From Flavobacterium muglaense (GTDB lineage Bacteria; Bacteroidota; Bacteroidia; Flavobacteriales; Flavobacteriaceae), in the NCBI RefSeq assembly GCF_014305155.1, contig NZ_JACRUK010000001.1, forward strand, positions 95,159-159,158: a DNA stretch of 64,000 nt, read 5' to 3'. Both the position numbers and the translations under genes were made by a program. The notes below the pieces were generated by a model. The model saw nothing but the letters and a program-made list of their open reading frames with translations. It searched no databases and had not been told where the DNA came from. Positions 1 to 10,123 of the stretch are shown here, one piece after another; position 1 is the stretch's first letter; each line of letters starts with the position of its first letter.

Positions 1-11
1 TAGTTTTGAAA

Positions 12-1373
12 TTATTTTATGGAACCAATAATATCATATTTTGTTATAATGTGGTGCTTGCCATTACCTAAATCAATCAAAACAGCAGCGTTTTCTCTTG
101 AAAACAACTTAGAAACTGCTTCAATAGTAGTTCCCATTGGGACGATAGGATATGGTTTTCCCATTATTTCTCGGATCGGTCTATCGGCAGTGTTTTTGTC
201 ATTGACATAACTTTGAAACAAATCAGACTCATCTAGAGATCCTACAAAACCAGTAATATCCATGACTGGAATTTGTGAAATTTTGTATTTACGCATTCTT
301 TCGATGGCGTGAGAAACCAATTCCTCTGTCTTAGCAACGATTAATGGTTTCTCTATATGATCTTTTATAACATCTTCTGCTTTTGTAACCGTTTCTTCTA
401 AGAATCCACGCTCACGCATCCAATCGTCATTAAACATTTTACCTACGTATCGGCTGCCAGAATCATGAAACAACACCACCACTACATCTTCGGGTTTAAA
501 GTGTTCTTTTAATTGTAAAAGCCCTTTTATAGCTGCCCCTGCCGAATTACCAACAAAAATCCCTTCTTCAAGAGCAATTTTACGAGTATAAACAGCCGCA
601 TCTTTATCAGTTACCTTAGTAAAACCGTCTATCAATGAAAAATCAACGTTTTTTGGCAAAATATCTTCTCCAATACCTTCGGTGATATACGAATAGATTT
701 CGTTTTCATCAAAAATTCCCGTTTCATGGTATTTTTTAAAAACAGAACCATAAGTATCAATACCCCATATTTTAATATTTGGATTCTTTTCTTTTAAATA
801 CTTTCCTACTCCAGAGATTGTTCCTCCAGTACCAACACCAGAAATAAAATGAGTAATCTTCCCTTCTGTTTGATCCCAAATTTCCGGACCTGTTTGCTCG
901 TAATGAGCTATGGCATTTGATGGATTATCGTATTGATTTACGTACCAAGAATTTGGCGTTTCTGTAGCTAATCTTTTTGAAACCGAATAGTATGACCTTG
1001 GATCAGTAGGCTCAACATCAGTAGGACATACTACAACTTTGGCTCCTACTGCACGCAGAATATCCATTTTTTCTTTAGACTGTTTGTCTGAAATCACACA
1101 AATTAACTTGTAGCCTTTTATAATAGCCGCCAATGCTAATCCCATTCCTGTGTTACCCGATGTACCCTCAATAATAGTACCACCTGGTTGCAAACGACCA
1201 TCAGCCTCAGCATCTTCAATCATTTTAACAGCCATTCTATCTTTTACAGAATTTCCAGGGTTAAAAGTTTCTACTTTGGCTAGTACTAGTGCATCTATTT
1301 CTTGGGCTACTTTGTTTAGTTTCACCAAAGGCGTATTTCCTATCGTACCTAATATATTATCAGCGTAATGCAT
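12..1373 (-). CDS. Cystathionine beta-synthase / cysteine synthase with C-terminal CBS pair
   Basis: PLP-dependent fold-type II enzyme, 453 residues, expected to be cytoplasmic. It should condense serine or O-acetylserine with homocysteine or sulfide in cysteine/transsulfuration metabolism. The catalytic part covers about residues 1-330: GNTPLVKL near residue 12, the PLP lysine in NSVKDR (K44), the substrate loop EGTSGNTGMG, and the PLP-phosphate loop GVGTGGTISG. A tandem CBS-domain pair fills about 335-453 and normally binds adenosyl ligands such as SAM. The N-terminal haem domain of mammalian CBS is absent. The gene is complete; its TAA stop lies 12 bases from the window edge, so its terminator is outside the window. 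Family assignment is strong. Choosing between cystathionine synthesis and cysteine synthesis needs assay data. Confidence 0.9.
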   Translation of the reverse strand: MHYADNILGTIGNTPLVKLNKVAQEIDALVLAKVETFNPGNSVKDRMAVKMIEDAEADGRLQPGGTIIEGTSGNTGMGLALAAIIKGYKLICVISDKQSKEKMDILRAVGAKVVVCPTDVEPTDPRSYYSVSKRLATETPNSWYVNQYDNPSNAIAHYEQTGPEIWDQTEGKITHFISGVGTGGTISGVGKYLKEKNPNIKIWGIDTYGSVFKKYHETGIFDENEIYSYITEGIGEDILPKNVDFSLIDGFTKVTDKDAAVYTRKIALEEGIFVGNSAGAAIKGLLQLKEHFKPEDVVVVLFHDSGSRYVGKMFNDDWMRERGFLEETVTKAEDVIKDHIEKPLIVAKTEELVSHAIERMRKYKISQIPVMDITGFVGSLDESDLFQSYVNDKNTADRPIREIMGKPYPIVPMGTTIEAVSKLFSRENAAVLIDLGNGKHHIITKYDIIGSIK

Positions 1374-1454
1374 TTAAAATTATTTTAAAAGTTGTTTTTG
1401 TTATAAATATTGCTGCAAAGATAGGGATTTGTTACAAAACAACCACACATAGTT

Positions 1455-1540
1455 GGCCCCGCGTTCGTGATAGTAGCGGCATCATTTACTTGCTTTCTTT
1501 AAGCAAGTAAATATATAGCGGATAGCGCGTTAAAACGCCC
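1455..1540 (+). repeat. Structured intergenic repeat, copy A
   Basis: Copy A of a repeat family also found near 47.5, 55.1 and 62.9 kb. It contains the block GATAGTAGCG (1469-1478) and the block AGCGGATAGC (1517-1526), separated by a perfect 11-bp stem TTTACTTGCTT / AAGCAAGTAAA (1485-1495 and 1501-1511) with a 5-base loop. GCGTT at 1461-1465 can pair with AACGC at 1534-1538 to close the element. Copy A lies between the 5' end of the CBS gene and the 3' end of the porin gene. The two blocks face each other as an asymmetric internal loop, which looks more like an RNA fold or palindromic repeat than a simple terminator. Confidence 0.6.
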
Positions 1541-1554
1541 AAAAAAATTACTGA

Positions 1555-3495
1555 TTAATTGAAGAAATTCCAGATTAAGCCAAAACGGATCGTGAAGTCG
1601 CGGTATGGTGTATTGGGTGCTGAATAGAAATTATTCCCTGTAAATGACGAATTAAAATGCTCCGCTTTAAAGTAGATTCTTGTTCTTTGAATTTTTGCAT
1701 TGATGAAAAAATCAAGATTTGGATAGTTCCCAATTTCTTTTTTAGTTTGCGTAAAAAACTCCCCAATTACAGGATTATAGTCGTTAGCAAAATAGCTTGT
1801 AAAATAATTGAGTGTTATTCCAGTTTGCAAGAATAAGGCTTTTTTAAACATGAAATTTGTATAGTAAATTGTATTTCTCGTTACAATTTCGGGTACGTTT
1901 AAAACAGCATCTTGCTGATCTGTTTTTTGATATAAAACAGTATTATTGAACGCAAATCTACCAAAGGTAAATTCTTTACTCGCTTTTATAGAAAGGTAAT
2001 TTATAGTGCTTCCGTATTGCTTTGGGGTAATAATTTGTTGACTAGCGTCAGTAGCTGTATTTTCAAAATACAAATGATCATTTAAAGTTGTTAGCTGTAA
2101 CGAGGCTTCTATCCATGGTGTGGCAGCAGTAGCTGTTAAGCTGTTGATTTTCTCGTTTTTAAAATCATTGGACCAATTGTAATCGACATAACTACTTTGA
2201 TACAAATTATAATTGTCATTTGGTAATTTGTTTAAGTTTTGATAACCAAAAGTAAATTGATACGCATCATTGAGCTCATAATTTAACTTTGCATCCAAAT
2301 TAGACAATGATTGATTGGTAATTGATCTTGAGTACAGGAATTTACCGTTCCACTTGTTTTTTTGGTATTCGTACTGTCCGCCTGCGCTATTGATTTGCCT
2401 TGACAAGGATGCCGGGACTGTTTTACTGTCAAAAATTAATATTTGATCGTAATAAAAATTAGATCTAAAATCATCTGCAAAAAACTGAAACTTACCTAAG
2501 GTGGTATTCTCATAGACTAAGCCTACTTTATTATACATTTTGTTATAATGCGTTTGATCATTGATTCCTGAACTTAGAAACGAATCACCAAATCGGTAAA
2601 TTGTTGAGGAGCCAACTGTAGAACCTACTGTGGGTTGATTGTATTCGAAAAATTTATTTTCGTAATTAAATTGATGAGCTACGTAAAGGTTATTAGCCCC
2701 TTTAGTGGGATTTACTCTAAAAAAATGGTCTACAAAAAAACGTTTGCCTTTTAAAAATGACTTTGCATCGGTCAAATAAACTTCTAGCCGTTCTCTTGTA
2801 GTATAGTTGGAATCACCACTTTCAAAATCGGATGTGGTAGTAATCCCTCCATTTTCTTCATTCGAAATATCTTGTGAAGTAAAATGAGCATTTACTACAT
2901 ACCTACTAGTCAAGGTGCTGTAACTTGTTGTAAAACGAAAATTTCCAGTACTCGACAGATGATTGATATACCTTCCTTGGGAACGTAAACCTTTGTAAGC
3001 TATTGAGAAATTTAATCTTGGTGAGGTATTTAAAGTAAAAAAAGCATCAAGCGTTTGCCCTTTTTGCATAACTGATTTAAAATATAATTCGGTTACAGGA
3101 GTTGCTACAGAGCTGTATTTTATGTCATTTGCTTCTAAAAAACTAAAATGCTTAGCCTTGAATCCAAATTCTGGATAAGGCGAATACTTAGTTAAGCTGT
3201 ACTGCAGCGTATTGTAGGTTTGCCCTTCATTAGGGAAAGCTAACAGTCCAAAATTATCTTTGCGAAGATAATTAAAAGAATATTCACGCTGAATGGTTAA
3301 CGAAGTATCTAAATAAGTCGTATCGCGCTCTATGTTTATAAAACGATATTGATCAATAGGAGCTACTTTTGCTGCATTGATTGTATCTGATTTTCTTTGA
3401 AATTTACTGGAACTATCCGATCTTTTGCCTGATTGTACCTGCGAAATTAAAAGCATGGGGATTAATATAAAAAATAATAAAGTAACGATTCTCAT
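1555..3495 (-). CDS. Putative outer-membrane porin (Bacteroidota putative-porin family)
   Basis: Large secreted beta-barrel protein of 646 residues. The N-terminal signal peptide (about residues 1-22) is followed by a low-complexity Ser/Lys stretch and then by many alternating aromatic/polar strands. It ends in a Phe-rich beta strand (GLIWNFFN) as expected of outer-membrane barrels. Length and ending match the putative porin family common in flavobacteria, which has no assigned substrate. It has its own ATG and is separated from the upstream susD gene by an intrinsic terminator, so it is probably transcribed alone. A TonB-dependent receptor is unlikely because no plug domain is present. Confidence 0.7.
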   Translation of the reverse strand: MRIVTLLFFILIPMLLISQVQSGKRSDSSSKFQRKSDTINAAKVAPIDQYRFINIERDTTYLDTSLTIQREYSFNYLRKDNFGLLAFPNEGQTYNTLQYSLTKYSPYPEFGFKAKHFSFLEANDIKYSSVATPVTELYFKSVMQKGQTLDAFFTLNTSPRLNFSIAYKGLRSQGRYINHLSSTGNFRFTTSYSTLTSRYVVNAHFTSQDISNEENGGITTTSDFESGDSNYTTRERLEVYLTDAKSFLKGKRFFVDHFFRVNPTKGANNLYVAHQFNYENKFFEYNQPTVGSTVGSSTIYRFGDSFLSSGINDQTHYNKMYNKVGLVYENTTLGKFQFFADDFRSNFYYDQILIFDSKTVPASLSRQINSAGGQYEYQKNKWNGKFLYSRSITNQSLSNLDAKLNYELNDAYQFTFGYQNLNKLPNDNYNLYQSSYVDYNWSNDFKNEKINSLTATAATPWIEASLQLTTLNDHLYFENTATDASQQIITPKQYGSTINYLSIKASKEFTFGRFAFNNTVLYQKTDQQDAVLNVPEIVTRNTIYYTNFMFKKALFLQTGITLNYFTSYFANDYNPVIGEFFTQTKKEIGNYPNLDFFINAKIQRTRIYFKAEHFNSSFTGNNFYSAPNTPYRDFTIRFGLIWNFFN

Positions 3496-3627
3496 TGAAA
3501 TGAATATATAATTAGGACTATCAGCCTCAGTCTAATAATTGAAGCAAAGGTAAATTATAATAAGCAGATATTAAAAAATAGATTTATTATTTAACGTAAC
3601 GGATGGAGAAACTTTTTGGATAAAAAA

Positions 3628-3660
3628 AAACCGAGTTGGACATGAAGTCCAACTCGGTTT
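3628..3660 (-). terminator. Intrinsic terminator after susD-like gene
   Basis: A perfect 14-bp inverted repeat, AAACCGAGTTGGAC and its complement, surrounds a 5-base loop and is followed on the minus strand by a run of T. It sits 22 bases past the susD stop and ends the SusCD transcript before the porin gene. Confidence 0.85.
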
Positions 3661-3682
3661 ACTATTCAATTAATTTAATGAA

Positions 3683-5116
3683 TTATCTATTAGCATTAAC
3701 AGATTCGTCAATAAACGGATTCGCATCAATTTCTGCTTGAGGAATTTTTAAGTAAAATTTCTTATCATCAGCAGTTAAATTAGCCGCAGTACCTATTCTA
3801 TGATTTCCTGTACGAGTAATTCCTTTTCTTAAACGTTTAGCGTCAAACCACTCAACACCTACTTCAGCATAAAGCTCTTTTCTTCTTTCCAATAAAATCT
3901 CATCGATCAAAGCAGTACCTGTATTAGTAGATTTAACTGCATTTACATCTCTGTTCTTTTGTAAAACATATAACAAATCATGTGCCTCTGTTTCTTTTCC
4001 AGTGATTCTAGCTTTTGCTTCTGCTTCGATTAAGATCATTTCTGGTGTTCTAATAATAGCGTTATCACCATCAAACGTAAATGTAAATTTACGAGTAACC
4101 CAATATCTATAATCACTAGTACTTGTTATAGAAGTACTTTTTCTAACAAAATATGCTCTAACATCTGTTGCAGAAAATTTATTTACAAAATCATTATTAA
4201 TGTATGTAGCAGAATAAGAAGTAGTGAAATGATCTGCCATAGAAGCAGGTGCATTCCAGTAATAATTAGACTGATCAGTTCTTTGAGCGCTTCCCCAAAT
4301 CCATTCTACATTAGAAATATCTGCAAAACCAGATCTATAGCTAGCTGGAGCTAATACAGCTGTTGGATTTCCTCCGTAAGCAGCATTTGCATTATCAGCA
4401 GCTCCCTGCCAGTTACCCATTACTTGGTAAACTTGAGCTAAAATTCCTTGCGCTACATTCTTGTTGATATATGATTTCCCTAAACGGCTAGCTGTTAAAC
4501 CATCAACCGCTTTTGTTAAATCACTAACAATTAATTTATACACATCATCAACTGTAGACATTGGTCCTCCTGTTAAAGAAAGTTCCGTATAAATAGGTGG
4601 CGCTGGAAAAGTTTTATCTGCACTGTATGTAGGACAGAATTCCAAAACTAATTGGTGGTAAAAGAAACCTCTTAAAGCATAACCATAAGCTGACAACTCT
4701 TTTTTATCACTCGCTGCCAAATCACTTGCCTCTACACCGTTGATCAATGCATTAGCTTGATTAATCATGTAAAAACAGTAGTTCCAAGAAAAACTTGTTC
4801 TTCTATACGTAGGCTCACGATTATCATTTGCATAATCAAAATTAAACCATGTATTAGATTGAATAATATCATTCCCTTTTAATGATCTTGCATAAAAAAT
4901 AGAGTTTAATCCAGCCGAATCAGTAGAAGTATACTGTCCTCTAAATCTTCTCATTATTCCAGATATAAAAGCCTCAACACCTTCTCTTGATGTAAAAATT
5001 ACATCTGGTGCGACTGCATCTGTAGGTACTGGTGCGTCAAGAAAGTCCTCACTACACCCTACCGTCATAAACAAAGCCATAGCAGCTATGAATATTTTTG
5101 TAATTATATTTTTCAT
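3683..5116 (-). CDS. SusD/RagB-family nutrient-binding outer-membrane lipoprotein
   Basis: Surface lipoprotein of 477 residues that forms the lid of a SusC-type transporter and captures substrate at the outer membrane. The signal peptide ends in a lipobox (MTVGC, lipidated Cys near residue 21). The TPR-like helical body shows the family features YALRGFFYHQLV, the ILAEAEAKAR-type helix, and the C-terminal LLERRKELYAEVGVEWFDAKR block that precedes the usual ending. The gene starts 15 bases after the stop of its susC partner, so the two form an operon. No glycoside hydrolase, sulfatase or sensor gene is adjacent, so the substrate cannot be read from context. Confidence 0.92.
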   Translation of the reverse strand: MKNIITKIFIAAMALFMTVGCSEDFLDAPVPTDAVAPDVIFTSREGVEAFISGIMRRFRGQYTSTDSAGLNSIFYARSLKGNDIIQSNTWFNFDYANDNREPTYRRTSFSWNYCFYMINQANALINGVEASDLAASDKKELSAYGYALRGFFYHQLVLEFCPTYSADKTFPAPPIYTELSLTGGPMSTVDDVYKLIVSDLTKAVDGLTASRLGKSYINKNVAQGILAQVYQVMGNWQGAADNANAAYGGNPTAVLAPASYRSGFADISNVEWIWGSAQRTDQSNYYWNAPASMADHFTTSYSATYINNDFVNKFSATDVRAYFVRKSTSITSTSDYRYWVTRKFTFTFDGDNAIIRTPEMILIEAEAKARITGKETEAHDLLYVLQKNRDVNAVKSTNTGTALIDEILLERRKELYAEVGVEWFDAKRLRKGITRTGNHRIGTAANLTADDKKFYLKIPQAEIDANPFIDESVNANR

Positions 5117-5131
5117 ATTTTTCGTTTTTTA

Positions 5132-8100
5132 TTAAAATTCTAAATTAATTCCAAAAGACATTACTCTTTGATTGTAAGATCTACTGTTTGTAGCACCTGC
5201 AAAACTTTGCTCTGGATCAATTCCTTTGTGAGACTGGTACGTCCATAAGTTATCACCTTGGAAGTATAATCTTAACTTAGATAAATGAAACTTTTCAATT
5301 GCACTTGCAGAGAAATTATAACCAAAATTTAAAGCTTTCAATCTGATGTAATCGTTTTTAAACAAAAATCTAGTAGATTGAGAATTGAAATCATTGTTTG
5401 AGTTCAATAACAAAGGAACATCTGTAATGTCTCCCGGATTTTGCCAACGGTTTTCAATATCTTGGTGAACTGCTCTACCACTTGATTTAAAACCTTCCAT
5501 CAAACTTGCATAGGTACTATCATAAACACTTGCGCCATAACTGAAGTTAAACAAGATATTCATGTCAATATTTTTATATCTAAAGAAGTTAGTAAGTCCA
5601 CCTACTACGTTTGGAAGTGATGATTGACCTACATAATTTCTAGAAGCTTCACTGTACTTTTTAGTAGTAACTTTTGCACCAGTTTTGTTTCCACTTCCAT
5701 CTAATTCATCTTTATACCACATAGCGTAACCATCTGTTGGATCTACACCAGCCCATTCTTGCATGTAAAATTCATAAAGTGATCTTCCTACTTCCCATCT
5801 TTTATTTCCATTGATGAAACTAGCTTGAGTTAATTGTGCAATCTCATTTTTATCAAATGATAAGTTTACTCCTGTGTTCCAAGTAAACTGTGGTGTTCTA
5901 ATGTTATTAGAATTCAATGTAACTTCCCAACCGTAATTTCTTAAAGCTCCTACATTTGTAGTAATTCCTGTATTTCCAGTAGAACCAGGAACTGGTTTGT
6001 TATAGATCAAATCAACTGATTTTTTATTGTAATAATCTACAGTACCTGTAATTCTATTATTGAATAAACCAAAATCCAATCCAATATCTGTTGAAGCCGT
6101 TTTCTCCCAAGTTAAATTTGGATCAACTGCTCCACCTAATACAACTCCTGTATTATCCAATTCATTATATCCAGTTTCAAACAACTGCTTGTAAGGGAAA
6201 TACAAAGCATTTCCATCAGCATCTTGTGTTTGATTATTTCCTAATTCTCCGTAAGAACCTCTCACTTTTAAGTCAGAAACAATACTGTTATCTTTCAAGA
6301 AATTCTCTTCAGAAATCAACCAAGATCCACCAACTGCATAAAAACTACCCCATCTTACATCTGGGCTAAATCTTGAAGAACCATCTCTACGGTAAGAACC
6401 TTCAACGAAGTATTTTTCTTTAAAATTATAACTTAAACGTCCTAAATAACTAGAAATTCTATCCTCTGCAGTATATCCTGATACACTAGAAGGCGTTGTA
6501 CTTCCGTTTAATACGTTTACTCTTGGCAAGAAACCTTCTCCTTGCGCTCCAAGAGCATCTAACTTAAATTTGTATGCTTCTTGAATTAAATCAAGACCAA
6601 AACTATGATTACCAAATGTTTTTCTATAGTTCAATGCATTAGTTAAGTTGATACCTGTAGTAACATTTCTATTTTGACTAACTCTACCATTTACATTCGA
6701 AGCATAACCTACTTCATTACTTGCATAGGTATAAGAATCGTACAAATACTTGTCATATGCCAAAGTTGTTTTGAAAGTCAAATCTGGCGCTAGAGTTAAC
6801 TCTAAATAACCGTTGGCAGTATAATTATCTCTTTTGTATCCAATTTTATAGTTGTATAATGAACCATAAGCATTTTCATTATTAAAAGTAGGACGGTTAC
6901 CATTTAAAGCTTGTCCTGTAGTAGCACCGTAATCAAAAATCTTTTGACCTTTTCCATCCAAAACTAAATCTCCATTACCATCTACTCTATAAGCTGGATA
7001 TATTGAAGGTACTGTATAAATCCACTGAATAGCACTTTGATAGCTACTTCCACTTTGTGAAGGGAAATTTTGATCAGATGTTGAGTAAAACATAGTTACA
7101 CCAGTTTTCAACCAATCATTCACCTTCGTATCCACACTTAAACGTGTTGTAACACGATCAAACTTAGAAGTAACAACATTACCTTCTTGAGACAAATAGT
7201 TTGTTGTAAAATAATACTTGGTATCCTCGCTACCTGCAGAAACAGACAATGTATGCTCTTTTCTTACAGCTGAGTTGTTTAACATTAAATCAGCCCAATC
7301 TGTATTCCATTTTTTTTCTGTTGTCACTAAATTACCATTAGCATCTACTGGTTTAACAGCAGTGTAAGGATTGTACCCTAGATTACTTACTAAGTTATTT
7401 GATGCATTTACACCAGCAGTTGCAGCGGTTTGAGCATTAACATACTGATTAGTATTTCTTAACGCTTCCCAATTTAACTGCATGTATCTGTCAGAACCTA
7501 CTAACTTGTGTAAAGGCACGGCGTTTCCTGAGAAACCAACAGAAGATGTTAACGAAACTACTGGAGCCGAATTGAATTTACCTCTTTTAGTTGTAATAAG
7601 AATAACTCCATTTGCACCTCTAGACCCATAAAGAGCAGTAGAAGAAGCATCTTTTAAAACACTCATTGTTTCGATTTGATCAGAACTAATTGAGTTTAAG
7701 CTTCCGTTGAACGGAGCACCATCCAAAATAATTAATGGATCTGAAGACGCATTAATTGAACCAGTACCACGAATACGGATTGTAGGATTCTCACCAGGCA
7801 TACCACCTGCTGCAATAATATTTACACCTGTAACACTACCTTGTAATGCAGTCATTACACTTGTTGCTTGTTGCTTCAGTAAGACATCGCTTCCTAATGT
7901 TGCAACAGAACCAACAATAGACTTCGCTTTTTGCTTACCATAAGCTACAATTACAACTTCATCAAGTGATTTAGCAGATGACTTCAAAACAACATTCATC
8001 TTAGTTGCAGCACCTACAGTGATCGATTTGTCTTCCATACCTATAAAAGAAAAAACTAAAACATCTCCAGTTTTTGCTTTTATTGCGTACTTACCGTCAA

Positions 8101-8266
8101 AATCAGTTTGAATACCAACTTTAGAACTCTTGTTGATTATGTTTACCCCAGGTAAAGGTCCAGAATTATCCGAAACCACTCCTGAAATCGCTTTCTCTTG
8201 TGCAAAAGAAAACTGTAATGATAACGCCGCTAACAGCGTTAAAATCCATTTGAATTTTAATCTCAT
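5132..8266 (-). CDS. SusC/RagA-family TonB-linked outer-membrane transporter
   Basis: TonB-dependent importer of 1044 residues. The order is a signal peptide ending in FSFAQ, a carboxypeptidase-regulatory-like domain (about 25-100), a TonB-plug domain with the TRGxxG-like element GSRGANGVILITTKRG, and a barrel ending in a terminal Phe (GINLEF). The reading frame stays open for 24 codons upstream, but that stretch is an AT-rich run encoding Phe/Trp. The ATG at 8266, with a normal Lys/Arg signal peptide, is the sensible start. It is translationally close to the susD gene downstream. Its N-terminal domain closely resembles that of the second SusC at 10.1 kb (shared GMEDKSITV and FDGKY), so the two are paralogues. 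Confidence 0.93.
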   Translation of the reverse strand: MRLKFKWILTLLAALSLQFSFAQEKAISGVVSDNSGPLPGVNIINKSSKVGIQTDFDGKYAIKAKTGDVLVFSFIGMEDKSITVGAATKMNVVLKSSAKSLDEVVIVAYGKQKAKSIVGSVATLGSDVLLKQQATSVMTALQGSVTGVNIIAAGGMPGENPTIRIRGTGSINASSDPLIILDGAPFNGSLNSISSDQIETMSVLKDASSTALYGSRGANGVILITTKRGKFNSAPVVSLTSSVGFSGNAVPLHKLVGSDRYMQLNWEALRNTNQYVNAQTAATAGVNASNNLVSNLGYNPYTAVKPVDANGNLVTTEKKWNTDWADLMLNNSAVRKEHTLSVSAGSEDTKYYFTTNYLSQEGNVVTSKFDRVTTRLSVDTKVNDWLKTGVTMFYSTSDQNFPSQSGSSYQSAIQWIYTVPSIYPAYRVDGNGDLVLDGKGQKIFDYGATTGQALNGNRPTFNNENAYGSLYNYKIGYKRDNYTANGYLELTLAPDLTFKTTLAYDKYLYDSYTYASNEVGYASNVNGRVSQNRNVTTGINLTNALNYRKTFGNHSFGLDLIQEAYKFKLDALGAQGEGFLPRVNVLNGSTTPSSVSGYTAEDRISSYLGRLSYNFKEKYFVEGSYRRDGSSRFSPDVRWGSFYAVGGSWLISEENFLKDNSIVSDLKVRGSYGELGNNQTQDADGNALYFPYKQLFETGYNELDNTGVVLGGAVDPNLTWEKTASTDIGLDFGLFNNRITGTVDYYNKKSVDLIYNKPVPGSTGNTGITTNVGALRNYGWEVTLNSNNIRTPQFTWNTGVNLSFDKNEIAQLTQASFINGNKRWEVGRSLYEFYMQEWAGVDPTDGYAMWYKDELDGSGNKTGAKVTTKKYSEASRNYVGQSSLPNVVGGLTNFFRYKNIDMNILFNFSYGASVYDSTYASLMEGFKSSGRAVHQDIENRWQNPGDITDVPLLLNSNNDFNSQSTRFLFKNDYIRLKALNFGYNFSASAIEKFHLSKLRLYFQGDNLWTYQSHKGIDPEQSFAGATNSRSYNQRVMSFGINLEF

Positions 8267-8995
8267 TTTTAAATTATTTTGAATTAGTAAATTCAAATAT
8301 CTTAAAAAAAACCAAAAAAACCAAAAAAAAAAAATCACTATTCTTAATAAAAATAGTTAAAAAGCAACAAAAAATAAGAATTTTAGCTCATTTTTAACTA
8401 AAAAAGGAGAATAATATAATTTGCGAAAAAATTAACTACTAAATTTACATTATTATATATAAATTAAAGATTAATATTATCAAATAAAAAGTTAAAACAA
8501 TAACAATAATAGAGTATTTATTAAAAATCCTACAATTAGCTTTAAAGAAGTCTCAAAAGACCCCAAAATTTCATTTTCAATCACTAGAATGAAACCTACT
8601 TATCTTTTTTAGTATCAACTCACTATAAATTCCAAAAATTAACAATTTAGTAACATTTAGAATAAATATTAGAAGCAGCAAAACACCATTCAAAACAGAC
8701 ATTAAAAAAGAAATAAAAGCAAAACTTAAAAAAAAAATTAAAAAGTTTAAAAAAGTTTAAATACCTTACAAAAAAAGATAATGAATAAGATCCTAAAAGG
8801 CAGTTTAATCGAATAAGACACTTTCTACCATAATAACAATCTCACCATCAGACGTTAAAAAAAATCAATAATTACCTTTCTATTTGATAGCCTTACAAAA
8901 ACACGATAAACACACCCTTTTAAATTAATGCAAGACCTTACACTAGCCTACTTAAAAAAGAGTAATAAAAACATATTTTTGCAAAAAAAACAAAT
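8267..8995. other. Long divergent intergenic region, very AT-rich
   Basis: About 730 bases with no convincing gene lie between the divergent susC-like gene and rnhB. The stretch is dominated by A/T runs. On the minus strand a near-match to the -7 box (GATATTTG, 8294-8301) is the best candidate for the susC promoter. On the plus strand TATTTTTG (8974-8981) serves rnhB. I see no repeat, hairpin or small reading frame that I can support. Confidence 0.5.
8974..8981 (+). promoter_or_regulatory. Candidate -7 box for rnhB
   Basis: TATTTTTG fits the Bacteroidota -7 consensus TAnnTTTG and lies 15 bases before the rnhB ATG. No clear -33 TTTG is present at the expected distance, so this is a partial match only. 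Confidence 0.45.
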
Positions 8996-9655
8996 ATGCT
9001 ATTACTAAACTTTTCTAACTTTCCAATCGAAGCGGGTACAGATGAAGCAGGGAGAGGCTGCCTAGCAGGACCGGTAACTGCTGCAGCAGTAATTCTGAGT
9101 GCCGACTTCTCCAACTCAACATTAAACGACAGCAAACAATTATCCGAAAAATCTCGAGAAAAGCTCAAACCCATCATTGAACAACAAGCGGTATCCTATG
9201 CAGTTTGCCACCTCTTTCCAAATGAAATAGATGAAATCAATATATTGAACGCATCTATGAAAGCAATGCAAGAATGCATCCTACAATTACACCCAATACC
9301 CAAATTCATTATAGTAGACGGAAACCGTCTATTGAATGCCAAACTAGGACAAATCAGTCATTCTGGTAAAACTTTTTCAAAATCAGAAATAGCACTTTTA
9401 AAATCCATTCCAAATCAAAGCATTATTAAAGGTGACGCAAAATACATGAGTATTGCTGCAGCATCTGTCTTAGCAAAAACATACAGAGACGAATACATGA
9501 ATACCATACACGAGGAATTCCCCATGTATAATTGGAAAAAAAACAAAGGATACCCAACAAAAGAACACCGTGAAGCAATAAAAAAATACGGCGTTACTAA
9601 ATACCACCGAATGAGTTTTAAATTACTACCTGACAAAAATTTATTTGACATCTGA
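8996..9655 (+). CDS. rnhB: Ribonuclease HII
   Basis: Cytoplasmic endonuclease of 219 residues that cuts the RNA part of RNA-DNA hybrids, including single ribonucleotides in DNA. The catalytic acidic pair is in [14 protein letters not shown] (near residues 15-28), a third Asp is in FIIVDGN, and the fourth is in the C-terminal helix [19 protein letters not shown] marks the usual end. Length is normal for the family. It stands alone, facing away from one SusCD pair and followed by another, with no operon partner. Confidence 0.96.
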   Translation: MLLLNFSNFPIEAGTDEAGRGCLAGPVTAAAVILSADFSNSTLNDSKQLSEKSREKLKPIIEQQAVSYAVCHLFPNEIDEINILNASMKAMQECILQLHPIPKFIIVDGNRLLNAKLGQISHSGKTFSKSEIALLKSIPNQSIIKGDAKYMSIAAASVLAKTYRDEYMNTIHEEFPMYNWKKNKGYPTKEHREAIKKYGVTKYHRMSFKLLPDKNLFDI

Positions 9656-10123
9656 AACATGCTCCAAAGTAGAAAGTGCGCAAAAAACTTACTTTATGAT
9701 ATTGTCAATTAATTAATCAGAAAAAACTACCCTAATTTATCATAATACGACCATTTTCCTAATAAAAATACCTACCATTTTCTTAACAATTGACAACTTA
9801 TTACCTATAATACTAGCAACAAAAAACTCAATAGCATGACAAATATTAATTTTTAATCATTAAATACAAGAATAATAGCAAAAACTTAAGAAAAACCAAA
9901 ACAAAACAATGCACTATTCTTGCATATTTAACGAATTATAATCAAAAAATTTAACGCTTTCTAAAATACAACCTGTAATTTTGAATTATCATTAAATAGC
10001 TTAAATTATGATTTTTTTTTATATTAATAAAATACTAATTACACAATAGGTAACTGTTAAATATTTATTTTTTTTTAAAATAAGTTAATATGATTTTTGC
10101 AGCTTACTAATTCAAAATAACTT
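9656..10123. other. Gene-free AT-rich region before second susC
   Basis: About 470 bases with no supported gene or hairpin. Just before the susC-like start, GATTTTTG (10092-10099) is one base off the -7 consensus TAnnTTTG and is followed 25 bases later by the ATG, so it is the likely promoter. The rest is A/T-rich sequence in which I see nothing. Confidence 0.45.

Noticed and set aside
8267..8338. N-terminal extension of the first SusC protein
   Set aside because: It encodes an odd Phe/Trp-rich run from A/T-rich DNA; the ATG at 8266 gives the normal signal peptide.
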